Notes: a model not told the origin generated them from the letters alone. Shown: positions 1-8,700, numbered from the stretch's first letter. The stretch: 64,000 bases of DNA from Methylocystis sp. H62 (GCF_015709515.1 NZ_JADNQZ010000045.1:1-64000); one strand, 5' to 3'. A program made the numbers and translations.

Positions 1-830
1 CGCCTTTTCGATCGGATTGACGTCGGGGCTGTAAGGCGGGAGATACAGCAGGGTCGCGCCCGCCGCCTCGATGGCCATGCGCACGCCGGCGCCCTTGTGG
101 CTGCCAAGATTGTCCATGATCACGATGTCGTCCCGCGAGAGCGTCGGGACCAGAACCTGATCGACATAGGCTTGGAACTATTGGCCGTTGACCGGCCCGT
201 CGAGAACCATCGGCGCCGTCATGCGGTCGCAGCGCAGACCGCCGATGAAGGTCGTCGTCTTCCAATGTCCGTGCGGAACGCTCGCGCGCAGCCGCTCGCC
301 TTTCTGTTCGCGCCCGCATTTGCGCGCCATGTTGGTCGTGGTCCAGGTCTCATCGATGAAGACGAGCCTTTCCGGATCGAGATCGAGCTGGCTCTCGAAC
401 CAGGCTTCGCGCCGCGCCTTTACGTCCGGGCGGTCCTGTTCGCTCGCATGGGCGGTCTTTTTTTGAACGTCAGACCGCAACGGTCGAGAAACGTCCACAA
501 TGTCGCGCGACTGGCCTTCACGCCGAGCTCGGCAAGCAGCCGCTCCAGGAGTTCGCTGATCGTCAAGTCCGGCGTCGCCTCGATCAATCCCAGCAGATAG
601 TCCCGATGGGGTCGAGCTTCGAGCGTCGAGGCTGTCCCTGCTTGCGCGCCGTGCGCTCCCCGGTCTCTCGCGCCCGCCGCACCCAGACAAGCCGCATCGC
701 TCGGAGACTGTCAAGCTTCCCACGACCCGCTGTTCGTCGACAAGGTTCGCGACATCGTCGGTCTTTATCTGTCGCCGCCGAATCGGGGCGCTGGTGGTCA
801 GCGTTAGTGAGAAGCGCCAGATACAAGCGC
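1..830 (-). pseudogene. IS630-family transposase remnant, runs off left edge
   Basis: Minus-strand reading frames give a recognisable IS630/Tc1-type DDE transposase. Visible are the first catalytic Asp in VFIDETW (near 340-360), the second in IMDNLGSHK (near 95-120) and the catalytic Glu in [11 protein letters not shown] at the left edge. The gene is broken: an in-frame TAG lies at 178-180, the reading frame changes at a run of seven A (minus strand, 458-464), and again near 605 where one C seems lost. The helix-turn-helix end (WVRRARETGERTARKQGQP) is readable near 640-700; nothing convincing precedes it. The A7 run could be a -1 slippage site, as some IS630 elements use, but the other two lesions make a functional product unlikely. 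Confidence 0.85.
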
Positions 831-883
831 TTGATCGCGAGCAGCCTGTCCTTCCGATCGGAGCGGCGAACGCATTCTTATAT

Positions 884-1213
884 CCGCCACGGCACGACGT
901 CGTTGTTCGCGGCCCTTGATATCGCGTCAAGCAGTGATCAAAAACTGGCTGGCGCGCCGACCTCACTACCGCGTGCACTTCCCGCCACATCGGCGTCGTG
1001 GATCAATCAGGCTGAGCGCTGGTTTGCTGAACTCCCCCGCAAGCAGACCGTCGTGGCGTCCATACGTCAACGAACCAGCTTGAAGCAGACTTCCGCGGCT
1101 GCATCGAGCGGAACAATGTAATCCCAAGCCATATCGGTGGACAAAATCCGCAGATGATCCTCGCTTCCGGCAAACGCTTCTGCCAGAAAACAGAGCAGAC
1201 TTTATGTGGCGAA
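884..1213 (+). pseudogene. second IS630-type transposase fragment
   Basis: Plus-strand translation shows a second, different IS630-type transposase, internally deleted. The core RHGTTSLFAALDIA (near 890-930) is joined closely to TSASWINQAERWFAELPRKQ (near 985-1045), although an intact enzyme has many residues between these motifs. After about 1050 the frame changes and continues with a C-terminal tail reading RGVHTSTNQLEADFRGCIER. It lies head to head with the minus-strand remnant on its left, so one element may have inserted into or beside the other. No inverted repeats could be assigned. It is almost certainly non-functional. Confidence 0.75.
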
Positions 1214-1235
1214 CTTTAGGTTCACGTGACTAGCA

Positions 1236-1650
1236 CTACTTTGGCAGTTTAGGTTCGACGCCCTCGTCGATGAGATTCTCACAATGAGGACACCGCTTTG
1301 GGGGAGGCCGCGCCAAGAGGTCGAGAATGGCTTGCTGGACGGCCGGCATGGTTGGTTGCGGTGGCGGTCCCCCGACTCTTTTTTTCAGTCCCGCGGGGCT
1401 TTTTACACGGGCGCTCCACCTAGCACTAACTTCGGCAGTTTTTTGGGATTACCTCGGGTTCTTTTGCGTGATTCGGGTGGTCGGGGCGGCGGACTGGAGG
1501 AAGGCGTAGGCGATCATCGTCATCAAGGCGTGTCGATGTAAGCCGGCGCACGATCGACCTTCAAAGGGATCGAGGCCGAGTTCCTCCTTGAGCTTGTCGA
1601 GGCGGAGGAAACGAAAATCGCCATCGCAATAGGGGAATCCGCCATCCTAA
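1236..1650 (-). pseudogene. IS701-type transposase C-terminal remnant
   Basis: On the minus strand, LDKLKEELGLDPFEGRS followed by GLHRHALMTMIAYAFLQ (about 1615-1500) matches the C-terminal end of IS701-family transposases. That frame stops early. A second frame then gives HPNHAKEPEVIPKKLPKLVLGG, an in-frame TAA, and finally a tail with a CPHC zinc-ribbon-like motif ending in LPK and a TAG at 1236-1238. The N-terminal two-thirds, including the catalytic core, is missing. Near-identical sequence (TAGCACTA..CTT.GGCAGTTT) occurs at 1231-1251 and 1421-1441 and may mark duplicated IS ends. 1650-1809 holds nothing recognisable. Confidence 0.65.
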
Positions 1651-1809
1651 CACGGCTAGAATCTTGCCTTCAACGAACCGACCTGTCAAAATAGGACTCA
1701 TGGTGGCGGGGAAGCCACGATCTCCGAAACATTAGGGCGCGGCTAGCGATGTGCGCGAAGGACGAGATCGAGAGCTTAACCCTGCCCCCTTAATAGTTGG
1801 GAGAACCAT

Positions 1810-2094
1810 ATGTCGAACGAGACAGAATTCAAAAATTATGGATCGCCGGAAACGGTGGCATTTTCCCTTTTTTATTTGATAGCGAAATCCGAGGGCATTG
1901 TATTTGAGAAAGGAAAGCCAGGAGTTCTCGCTAATAGAAAATGGATTCTTAGCTCTTATGCTGAAGCTTTAGCTGTGGTTCGCGGTTCGGGTTCGACGCC
2001 TAAGACATTGACTGCCGCTGCCGAATCCAATCCAGAGCCTACTACCTCCGCTAATTATTCCAGCGATAGTCAAAGGCAGGCGAGAAAGTATTAA
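1810..2094 (+). CDS. small hypothetical protein, AT-rich
   Basis: Encodes 94 residues. No family is recognised. The first 60 residues look globular (VAFSLFYLIAKSEGIVFEKG, then a short basic, aromatic stretch around RKWILSSYAEALAVV); the last 30 are Ser/Thr/Ala-rich and probably disordered. The ATG follows a GGGAG ribosome-binding site (in gttgggagaaccat) at good spacing, and a strong hairpin terminator lies directly downstream, so it looks like a real single-gene unit. Its base composition is clearly more AT-rich than the surrounding DNA, with A/T-ending codons such as aaa, tta and tat, which suggests recent acquisition, perhaps as IS cargo. No signal peptide or membrane segment is seen. Confidence 0.6.
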   Translation: MSNETEFKNYGSPETVAFSLFYLIAKSEGIVFEKGKPGVLANRKWILSSYAEALAVVRGSGSTPKTLTAAAESNPEPTTSANYSSDSQRQARKY

Positions 2095-2108
2095 TACGTT
2101 TTTCTAAG

Positions 2109-2152
2109 CCACTCTTGTTTCACTTCGCTACGCAAGAGTGGTTCTATTTTTT
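2109..2152 (+). terminator. rho-independent terminator of the small hypothetical gene
   Basis: A perfect 9-bp stem (ccactcttg at 2109-2117 with caagagtgg at 2133-2141) encloses a 15-nt loop and is followed by ttctatttttt. It starts 14 bases after the stop codon of the 94-residue gene and faces the correct way. Confidence 0.8.
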
Positions 2153-2407
2153 GATAGATTTGCATCCGCTTGAGCCGGCTCGGTCCCTTCGATTGCATCT
2201 TCGCAGCGCTCGTTCTCAGCGCTCGCGGGAAGGACAAAACCGATGCTGATCATGATCGATTCCACCCATCTGAAAGCACATCGGTCGGACGGCGGCAACC
2301 TGGACGCTTCTATCAACGCGTGGCGCGCGCCGATTTTGGCTTGATGTCTAAACGGTCGCAAAGGAGCGGTTTTGAGCCTCGATGTCATCTGCGGCGTCCC
2401 ACCGGCG

Positions 2408-2610
2408 TCACGCGGTGATGGTTCTTTGCCAGAAGACCAGCCGCTTGAAGTTATAGACGAGGTTCGCCATGCCGATTTTCACCTTGGCTCGGGCGAGGCC
2501 GATGGTGCGGATGAACAGGCCGAACCGATCCTTCCGTTGGGCGAAGACGTGCTCGACGTGCGAGCGGAAGGTCGATTCGATCACGTTGCGCGGCGCACGG
2601 CTTCCCGCAC
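2408..2610 (-). pseudogene. IS5-family transposase C-terminal fragment
   Basis: The minus-strand frame ends with ESTFRSHVEHVFAQRKDR, then GLFIRTIGLARAKVKIGMAN and LVYNFKRLVFW, the characteristic C-terminus of IS5-family transposases, including the catalytic Glu in the SxVEHVF context. Upstream the frame stays open to about 2863 but loses similarity, and the N-terminal and central DDE parts are absent. It is oriented opposite to the IS5 N-terminal part at 3586, so the two are not simply halves of one element split by an insertion. Confidence 0.75.
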
Positions 2611-2698
2611 GGGCCGACCCTTCGCGCAGCAGGTCATGGAAGACGATGATGGGGATGTCCGGGGATTCTACCGGTGTGATCATCATAAGTCGGAGCAC

Positions 2699-3075
2699 AT
2701 GTCTGGGCATAGAACGTTTCATGTTTTGGATGCGCTGGAAGCAAGCCCTGCGAGAACGCGGCGCACTTGGTCGCAAGCGGCGAAGGACCTGATCCTGGCC
2801 GAAGCCAAGATTCTGGGCGCCAAAGTATCGGGGGTGCCCAGAGCGCACGACGTGAGCGTGCATCAGATCTTTCGCTGGCGAAGTGAAGCGCAGACGAGGT
2901 CTGCACCGTCTCGAACCGTGGCGGGGCGGGTGCCCCGAGTGAGCCGCCGCTCTCCTTCATTGAGATGGCGCCGGCGAACGAAGCAGAGCTCGTGGCGCCG
3001 ATATGGGCCGAGCTGTGTGAGATCGTCGTGGCCGGAGTCGTCCTGAGGATCGGACTGAGTTGCGCGGCGCGTGGC
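2699..3075 (+). pseudogene. IS66-type TnpA (helix-turn-helix) remnant
   Basis: From the ATG at 2699 the frame reads TWSQAAKDLILAEAKILGAK and then VSGVPRAHDVSVHQIFRWRS, the N-terminal helix-turn-helix of the IS66 accessory protein TnpA (Pfam HTH_Tnp_1 type). The conserved C-terminal part (EIVVAGVVLRIG, near 3016-3050) is in another frame, so at least one frameshift separates them near 2920-2960. The C-terminal frame reads straight into the TnpB start, meaning the normal tnpA stop has been lost or altered. Confidence 0.7.
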
Positions 3076-3240
3076 ATGATCGGGCCGCACGCGCGTATCG
3101 TGCGCGCGACGCAACCGGTCGATTTCCGCAAAGGCCCTGATGAACTGGCTGCTCTGGTGCGCGACGCCGGCGCCGATCCCTCCAGCGGTGCGCTCTATGT
3201 CTTTCGGGCCAAGCGCGCTGATCGCGTCAAGAAAGGCTGA
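3076..3240 (+). pseudogene. IS66-type TnpB, truncated
   Basis: MIGPHARIVRATQPVDFRKG followed by GALYVFRAKRADRVKK is the N-terminal half of the IS66 TnpB (Orf2) protein, normally about 115 residues. It stops after 54 residues. The next bases already encode the C-terminal end of TnpC, so a deletion has removed the rest of tnpB and most of tnpC. Confidence 0.75.
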
Positions 3241-3247
3241 GTTCCAC

Positions 3248-3450
3248 TGATCCTCAAAGATGGACGCGTCGAACTCGAAAACAACGGCGTCGAACGCGCG
3301 ATCCGACCGCAGACGACTCGAAAAAAGCGCGCTGTTCGCGGGGTCCGAAGCCGGCGGCGAGACATGGACGATCGCCTCTCTGCTTGCGACTGCGCGCCTC
3401 AATGACGTTGATCCCAGCGCGATGCGACGCGATCGTCATCGGCAGTATCG
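3248..3450 (+). pseudogene. IS66-type TnpC transposase C-terminal fragment
   Basis: LKDGRVELENNGVERAIRP followed, after a frame change near 3320, by KSALFAGSEAGGETWTIASL and LNDVDPSA matches the very C-terminus of the IS66 DDE transposase TnpC, including the conserved ENN.VERAIRP block. Only about 60 of some 500 residues remain. It is fused by deletion to the tnpB fragment just upstream. Confidence 0.75.
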
Positions 3451-3585
3451 GCGTGAGATTCTTCGGCGCGGCAGGGTCGACGTCGAACTCTCGGCACCAA
3501 GTGAAAAGCTGGAGGCCCCCAAAAACCTCTGGCCAAATCGGCGTTGAGTTGATTCACTTGGTCATGTCGCAAGGGGACCGGGGCC

Positions 3586-4300
3586 ATGGCGAAGGGAACG
3601 CCCGGATTTTTCGACGTCGACGAACGGTTGGCGGAGCTGTCGGCCAAGGGCGACGATCTTGAGCGCGTGAAGGCGCTGGTCGATTTTGAGATGTTCCGGG
3701 CGGCGCTGGAGGCGGCAGCGCCGCGCGCCGATCGCTCCAAGGGTGGGCGTCCGCCGTTCGATCATGTGTTCATGTTCAAGGTGCTGATTCTGCAAGCAAT
3801 GCATTCGTTGTCGGACGAGCGCTGCGAATATCGGATCAAGGACCGCCTGTCGTTCATGTGCTTTCTCGGATTGGGTTTGGCCGACGCGGTTCCCGACGCC
3901 AATACGATCTGAACGTTCCGTGAGGCGCGGAAGAAGGCGAATGCGGCCACCGTCTTGTTCGAGCAGTTTGACGCAGCGCTGCGCGAGGCCGGCTTTCTCG
4001 CGATGTCGGGCCAGATCGTCGACGCCACGATTGTCGCCGCGCCCAAGCAGCGCAATACGAACGGCGAGAAGCAGGCGATCAAGGACGGCCGCATACCAGA
4101 GGGCTGGAAGGACAACCCAGCGAAGCTCGCGCAGAAAGATCGCGATGCGCGCTGGACGGTCAAATACACGAAAGCCAAAGTGCGGGGGACGGCTCGGTTC
4201 CGCCGGTCGATCTCGCCATTCCCGCCTTCGGATACAAGAACCATGTGTCGATCGACCGGGCGCATGGGCTGATCCGCAAATGGACGGCGACACGCCACCG
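3586..4300 (+). pseudogene. IS5-family transposase, disrupted
   Basis: The ATG at 3586 opens an IS5-type transposase: an N-terminal domain (GTPGFFDVDERLAELSAKGD), FDHVFMFKVLILQAMHSLSD, and LGLGLADAVPDANTI. It then meets an in-frame TGA at 3910-3912 where the family has Trp (ANTIW). Reading continues with TFREARKKAN and the catalytic region GQIVDATIVAAPKQRN. A frame change near 4190 is needed to reach the second Asp region (PAFGYKNHVSIDRAHG). Similarity ends near 4300 and the C-terminal Glu domain is missing. With one stop, one frameshift and a truncation it is inactive. Confidence 0.85.
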
Positions 4301-4406
4301 CGCATGACGGCGCAAGGCCCGAGGAGGTTCTCGACCGCCCCCGTTTACTCTGCGAGGCCAGTAGCCCGACAACATCGCGCCGTCGCGTCTTATCCGCGCT
4401 AGACTA

Positions 4407-5135
4407 GTGCGGATGGCGTACGCCTTACAGGCGAGGATCAAGCGACTCGCCAAGCAATTTCTGCAAGCCGCCCAAGAATTTCGTCAAAATCCACCTCTTT
4501 CGTTCCTCCAACTCGCCGCGGACCTGCAGCGCATCGAAAGTCTCCCGCCCGTTCCTGGATACGAAGCTACTCTAATCGCCAACGGCCATGTTCCGCTTGG
4601 CGCGCGGATTCTTGGCCTCAACCTATTGAGGCTCGGCAAACAACGCCTTAAGGAGATCCGCGCCGAACGCAAACTCGCGAGTGCGATTTTTGGCATTGTC
4701 AAAGCCGAAGACGCGACGCCTCTTGTGATTTCGCGCCGCGCCCGATCGATCCTCGCTGTGCTCGACGACGAGATGGCAATGGCGGCGCTTTACGATGCTT
4801 GGGCGCAGGCGGGTCTTTCAGGAACAGCCCATTCAATCGGGGATCTCGCGGACCGCGCGACGAGACGTGACGTGGCCGCCTGCATCCGTCTGGGCGCGAT
4901 TTGCGCGGCGCTGATGCCTTTTGTTTCTGATCCGCGCGGACGCATCCCGAGCGAAGCCGGCGTGACGCATGAGCTTCAACTGTATCTACTGCGTCAGGCC
5001 TATACGTATGATCCCATCGATGGGATTTTTGATGATCCGGCGACACGGGCGACCGAAATTGCAATGCGTACCCAAAAATTCGATCCGCGACCGGCCTACC
5101 GGCGCGTGAGAAAAAGGAAAAGCAAGCCCAACTAA
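4407..5135 (+). CDS. hypothetical protein, 242 residues
   Basis: An intact frame from GTG 4407 (ATG at 4413 is an equally good start) encodes about 240 residues that I do not recognise. The N-terminal 100 residues are predicted helical and rich in Arg/Lys and Leu; the middle is Ala-rich; the C-terminus is strongly basic (RRVRKRKSKPN), suggesting nucleic-acid contact, though that is inference. No signal peptide or membrane segment is visible. It lies between the IS graveyard and the ParB-methyltransferase/terminase genes, so it probably belongs to the same mobile island. Codon use resembles the neighbours. Confidence 0.5.
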   Translation: MRMAYALQARIKRLAKQFLQAAQEFRQNPPLSFLQLAADLQRIESLPPVPGYEATLIANGHVPLGARILGLNLLRLGKQRLKEIRAERKLASAIFGIVKAEDATPLVISRRARSILAVLDDEMAMAALYDAWAQAGLSGTAHSIGDLADRATRRDVAACIRLGAICAALMPFVSDPRGRIPSEAGVTHELQLYLLRQAYTYDPIDGIFDDPATRATEIAMRTQKFDPRPAYRRVRKRKSKPN

Positions 5136-5347
5136 AAGACAACGTCGATCCAGTCGGCCATGCGCCAGACTATCAACCGCGCCGCTGAAGAAATTGACGT
5201 TTCATGTGCCTTCGGTCCGGCAAACGATTCGTGATCTGGTTCCAGGAAGCATTCAAGTCCGTGGAAGCCAGACATGCCGGCGAAGAACGCATTCAACAGC
5301 CTGGGTCATGGTCGCGACGTTTCGAGCGTCATTGCGTCCCCTGATTA

Positions 5348-6742
5348 GTGGACGAGCTTAAGCCGAACCCCAAGAGCGCGCGAACGCACCCCAAGCGGAA
5401 GATCAAGGATCTCGCCAAGGCGATTGAGACCGTCGGCTTTATCGGCGTGATCGTCGTCGACCAGTCGGGAATGATCTTGGCCGGTCACGCTCGGCACGCC
5501 GCGGCGAAGCTGCTCGGGATGAAAACGGTTCCGACCATTTGCGTCACGGGCTTGAGCGACGAACTCATGCGCGCCTTCGTGATCGCCGATAACAAGTTTT
5601 CGGAGCGCGCCGGCTGGAACCGGGAGATGTTGGCGGCCGAGCTCGAGGAGCTGTCGATGCTTCTGCCGACGCTCGATCTCGACATTTCCCTGACGGGATT
5701 TGCAGTCGGCGAAGTCGATGTACTGCTCGCCGACATCGGCGAGGAAAAGCCCGAACCCGAAGACCGACTGCCGCCGACCGCCGGTCCCGTGGTCAGCCGC
5801 CGCGGCGATCTGTGGATTTTGGGAGAGCACCGGGTTTTGTGCGGCGACGCGCGTGAGACCGAAGACTACGCCCGTCTCATGCAGAACGAACCTGCAGCGA
5901 TGGCTTTCACGGATCCGCCTTACAATGTCCGGATTGGCGGCCACGTGCAGGGCCGCGGCCGCATCAAGCATGACGAGTTCGCCCTCGCCTCGGGAGAAAT
6001 GTCAGAACGCGAATTCGAGGCGTTTCTAGAAGCATGCCTCCACCCCGCGGCCGCCCTCTCGCGCGACGGCGCCGTGCATTTCGTCTGCATGGACTGGCGG
6101 CACATTGACCTTCTCATGACCGTCGGCCGCAAGATCTATGACGCGATGCTCAACTTGGTCGTCTGGGACAAGACTAATCCTGGCCAGGGCTCCTTGTATC
6201 GCAGCCAGCATGAGCTGATCGGCGTGTTCCGGGCGGGCGCGGCGCCGCATCAGAACAATGTCGAACTCGGCAAACACGGCCGCAATCCCAGCAACGTCTG
6301 GACCGATCCTGGCGTCAATAGCTTTGGCGCCGATCGGGACGACGCGCTGGCCATGCATCCGACTGTGAAACCGGTCGCGCTGGTCGCGGACGCGATGCGC
6401 AATTGCAGCTCCAAGGGCGATGTCGTGTTGGATCCGTTCCTCGGCTCGGGCACGACGCTGATGGCGGCCGCGAAGGTCGGACGCCGCTGCTTTGGCCTCG
6501 AATATCAGCCAGCCTTCATCGACGTCGCCGTTCGCCGCTGGCAAGCCTATACGAAAGTCGACGCCATTCTCGACGGCGACGGACGAACATTCGATGAGAT
6601 CGCTGAGGAGCGGCTGAACGAGCGCCTCGCCTCCTCAGTCGCCGGTCGGCGTGTGAAACCTCCTGCGAGGATGGCGTCGCGCTCAGCGAACAGACACTCG
6701 CTGGCGACTCCGGCAAGTCGGAAACCTTCGCATGAGCAGTAA
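5348..6742 (+). CDS. ParB-domain DNA methyltransferase (adenine- or cytosine-N4-type)
   Basis: Residues 1-95 form a ParB/sulfiredoxin-like N-terminal domain (LAKAIETVGFIGVIVVDQSG, GHARHAAAKLLGM), followed by an N6/N4 DNA methyltransferase. The catalytic motif DPPY is near residue 188 and the AdoMet-binding DPFLGSGTT near residue 362. DPPY coming before the AdoMet motif indicates the beta class. Such ParB-methylase fusions are typical of prophages and integrative elements and usually act without a paired restriction enzyme. A TAG lies directly before the GTG at 5348, so the N-terminus may be slightly shortened. The stop overlaps the next gene by 11 nt, implying co-translation with the DUF5681 protein. 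Confidence 0.85.
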   Translation: MDELKPNPKSARTHPKRKIKDLAKAIETVGFIGVIVVDQSGMILAGHARHAAAKLLGMKTVPTICVTGLSDELMRAFVIADNKFSERAGWNREMLAAELEELSMLLPTLDLDISLTGFAVGEVDVLLADIGEEKPEPEDRLPPTAGPVVSRRGDLWILGEHRVLCGDARETEDYARLMQNEPAAMAFTDPPYNVRIGGHVQGRGRIKHDEFALASGEMSEREFEAFLEACLHPAAALSRDGAVHFVCMDWRHIDLLMTVGRKIYDAMLNLVVWDKTNPGQGSLYRSQHELIGVFRAGAAPHQNNVELGKHGRNPSNVWTDPGVNSFGADRDDALAMHPTVKPVALVADAMRNCSSKGDVVLDPFLGSGTTLMAAAKVGRRCFGLEYQPAFIDVAVRRWQAYTKVDAILDGDGRTFDEIAEERLNERLASSVAGRRVKPPARMASRSANRHSLATPASRKPSHEQ

Positions 6743-7184
6743 GAAGCGTTCCTCCCGGCGTAATGGCGAATATTCCGTTGGCTATGGCCGTCCTCCGCAA
6801 CACACGCGGTTTCAGCCTGGCTGCAGCGGCAATCCGAAAGGTCGACCAAAAGGATCAAAGAACTTTAGCACGGTCTTCGACGAAGAATTGGCAAAGCTCG
6901 TCACCCTTATTGAAAACGGAAAACGCAAGAGAATGCCGAAAGGGCAGGCGTTGGTGAAGCAAATCGTCAACAAGGCTTTGAGCAACGACGCAAAAGCGGC
7001 GGCCCTGGTCCTCGATCAGATTCGGCGCAGCGAAGGCTCCGGAAAGGCGCCTGCGGCCGACGCTGGGGTCGGTCTCCCCGAAAACAAGGACGTCGTGGAA
7101 AGCATTGTCCGTCGAATCCGACTGGCCGCGGAAGCGGAGGAGGAGACAGAGACGCCACCCGAGAACGAAGAGACCCCGAGATGA
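6732..7184 (+). CDS. DUF5681 domain protein
   Basis: Encodes 150 residues. The N-terminus carries the DUF5681 signature (VGYGRPPQHTRFQPGCSGNP, then KGRPKGSKN), a basic, Gly/Pro-rich motif often found next to phage terminase-like genes. The middle is helical and Lys-rich; the C-terminus is strongly acidic (EAEEETETPPENEE). Function is unknown; association with DNA or with the terminase is plausible from context only. It overlaps the methyltransferase upstream (11 nt) and the terminase-like gene downstream (4 nt, ATGA), so the three form one translational unit. Confidence 0.8.
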   Translation: MSSKKRSSRRNGEYSVGYGRPPQHTRFQPGCSGNPKGRPKGSKNFSTVFDEELAKLVTLIENGKRKRMPKGQALVKQIVNKALSNDAKAAALVLDQIRRSEGSGKAPAADAGVGLPENKDVVESIVRRIRLAAEAEEETETPPENEETPR

Positions 7185-8266
7185 AAGATCCAAGCGCCAT
7201 CCAGCGTGATCTCTCCATTTCGGCGGAAGAATACGCTTGCATTCTAAGGAGTGATCTCACGAGCTTCATCGAAGCCAGCTTTTATGAACTGTATCCCGGC
7301 AAACGCCTTGACCTTGCGCCTCATATCGAGGTCGTCGCGACCAAGCTCGAACGGGTGCGCCGCGGCGAGATCAAGCGACTTATCATCAATCTGCCGCCAC
7401 GCCATCTGAAGTCGCATTGCGTGTCGGTCGCCTTTGTCGTCTGGATGCTCGGGCACGATCCTGTCACGCATGTGATCTGCGCAAGCTATGGACAGGATCT
7501 CGCCGACGAATTCGCAAGCGCCTGCCAGCGACTCATGCGGAGCTCCCTCTACCGGACGCTTTTTGGCGATGTGCTCGGGGGCCGCCAGGCCGTGAATGAT
7601 TTCGAGACGGTTCTCGGAGGTCGACGGCTAGCGACATCGGTCGGCGGCGCTCTCACCGGCCGCGGCGCCGACATCATCATACTCGATGACCCCCACAAAG
7701 CTGACGAAGCGCTTTCGGAGCCGAGCCGCAACGCCACACATAGCTGGTTCGAGAATACGCTTCTGAACCGCCTGAACGACAGGGCGCAAGACGCCATCAT
7801 CATCGTGATGCAGCGGCAGCATCCGGAGGACCTTGTGGGCCACGTGCTGAAAAAAAAAGGAGACTGGGACGTCTTGCGCTTGCCGGCGATCGCCGAGGGC
7901 GAAGAATGCCATTTGATTGAAGGTCCGCTCGGTCGACGCTTCTTCAGACGCCGGCGCGGCGATGCGCTGCATCCAGAGCGCGAAAGCGCCGCATCCTTGG
8001 CGGAGATACGACGCGGCGTCTCAGTACTGTGCTTCGCCAGCCAATATCAGCAGAATCCAACCTCTCTGGAGCAGATCCGGGCGCGTAAGGCCGAGCTCGA
8101 CCGTCGATCTTCAGAAGCGTATCGAGCGGGCGATTGGCTGACGTTTGGCCGTATCTTTCACTGCCAAACGACGGGGACGCGGGAGGATGAAATCACCGAC
8201 GAACAAGCCATGGCTGCATATAAGAGATACCAAGCGCTTGCGGCACGAATCGACAGCGAATATTGA
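7181..8266 (+). CDS. terminase-large-subunit-like protein, probably truncated
   Basis: Residues 1-290 resemble the ATPase domain of phage terminase large subunits: a P-loop-like PPRHLKSH near residue 72, HVICASYGQDLADEF near 105, and the Walker B IIILDDPHK near 165. Typical members continue past FASQYQQNP with an RNase-H-type nuclease domain of about 150 residues. Here the sequence changes after that motif (near residue 292) to an unrelated charged helical tail ending at residue 361. I infer that the nuclease domain was lost and the frame runs into foreign DNA, so packaging activity is unlikely. The ATG overlaps the preceding gene. Confidence 0.75.
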   Translation: MKDPSAIQRDLSISAEEYACILRSDLTSFIEASFYELYPGKRLDLAPHIEVVATKLERVRRGEIKRLIINLPPRHLKSHCVSVAFVVWMLGHDPVTHVICASYGQDLADEFASACQRLMRSSLYRTLFGDVLGGRQAVNDFETVLGGRRLATSVGGALTGRGADIIILDDPHKADEALSEPSRNATHSWFENTLLNRLNDRAQDAIIIVMQRQHPEDLVGHVLKKKGDWDVLRLPAIAEGEECHLIEGPLGRRFFRRRRGDALHPERESAASLAEIRRGVSVLCFASQYQQNPTSLEQIRARKAELDRRSSEAYRAGDWLTFGRIFHCQTTGTREDEITDEQAMAAYKRYQALAARIDSEY

Positions 8267-8700
8267 TCGCGCCACCATCACGCTTTGTCGGGATCGGAAG
8301 CTGACACGAGCACGATGTCAGGCCGCAGTCCGCTGAGAACGGGCGCGAGTGATCGAGACCAACTCTCACTCTGTTGTGCGACTGAACAAACGCGAACGCC
8401 GTTTTGCCGTTGATCCGCCGATTGCGAGTCAGCAAACGCGCTTCGCAGCTACCTTAGGGCCTTTCAAAACGACTGGGCTTCCGCGGCAAAGCACGCATTG
8501 CTACGTGCGTCAACGAGCGGGCTAGCGACCCGTTGCCACCCAGGGCTCGCCTCGCGATTTGCGGGGCTTTGGGCGGTGCGAGCGTCTATTCCGACGCCGC
8601 TTCCACGAGCCCGCAGCCAATGTCGACAGCCCCTCTCAAGAAATCTCCCAGGTCGAACAACGCCGCCGCCCAAAGGCGAGCGTAAAGTCGAAGCCAGGAT
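8267..8700 (+). other. no recognisable gene
   Basis: About 430 bases between the truncated terminase and the DUF3489 remnant. Only short open frames without recognisable motifs, no RNA gene and no clear hairpin terminator were found. It is probably filler left by deletions in the mobile island. Confidence 0.5.

Noticed and set aside
1284-1541. Plus-strand frames of 60-85 residues
   Set aside because: They overlap the minus-strand IS701 remnant, which explains the sequence; no ribosome-binding site or motif.
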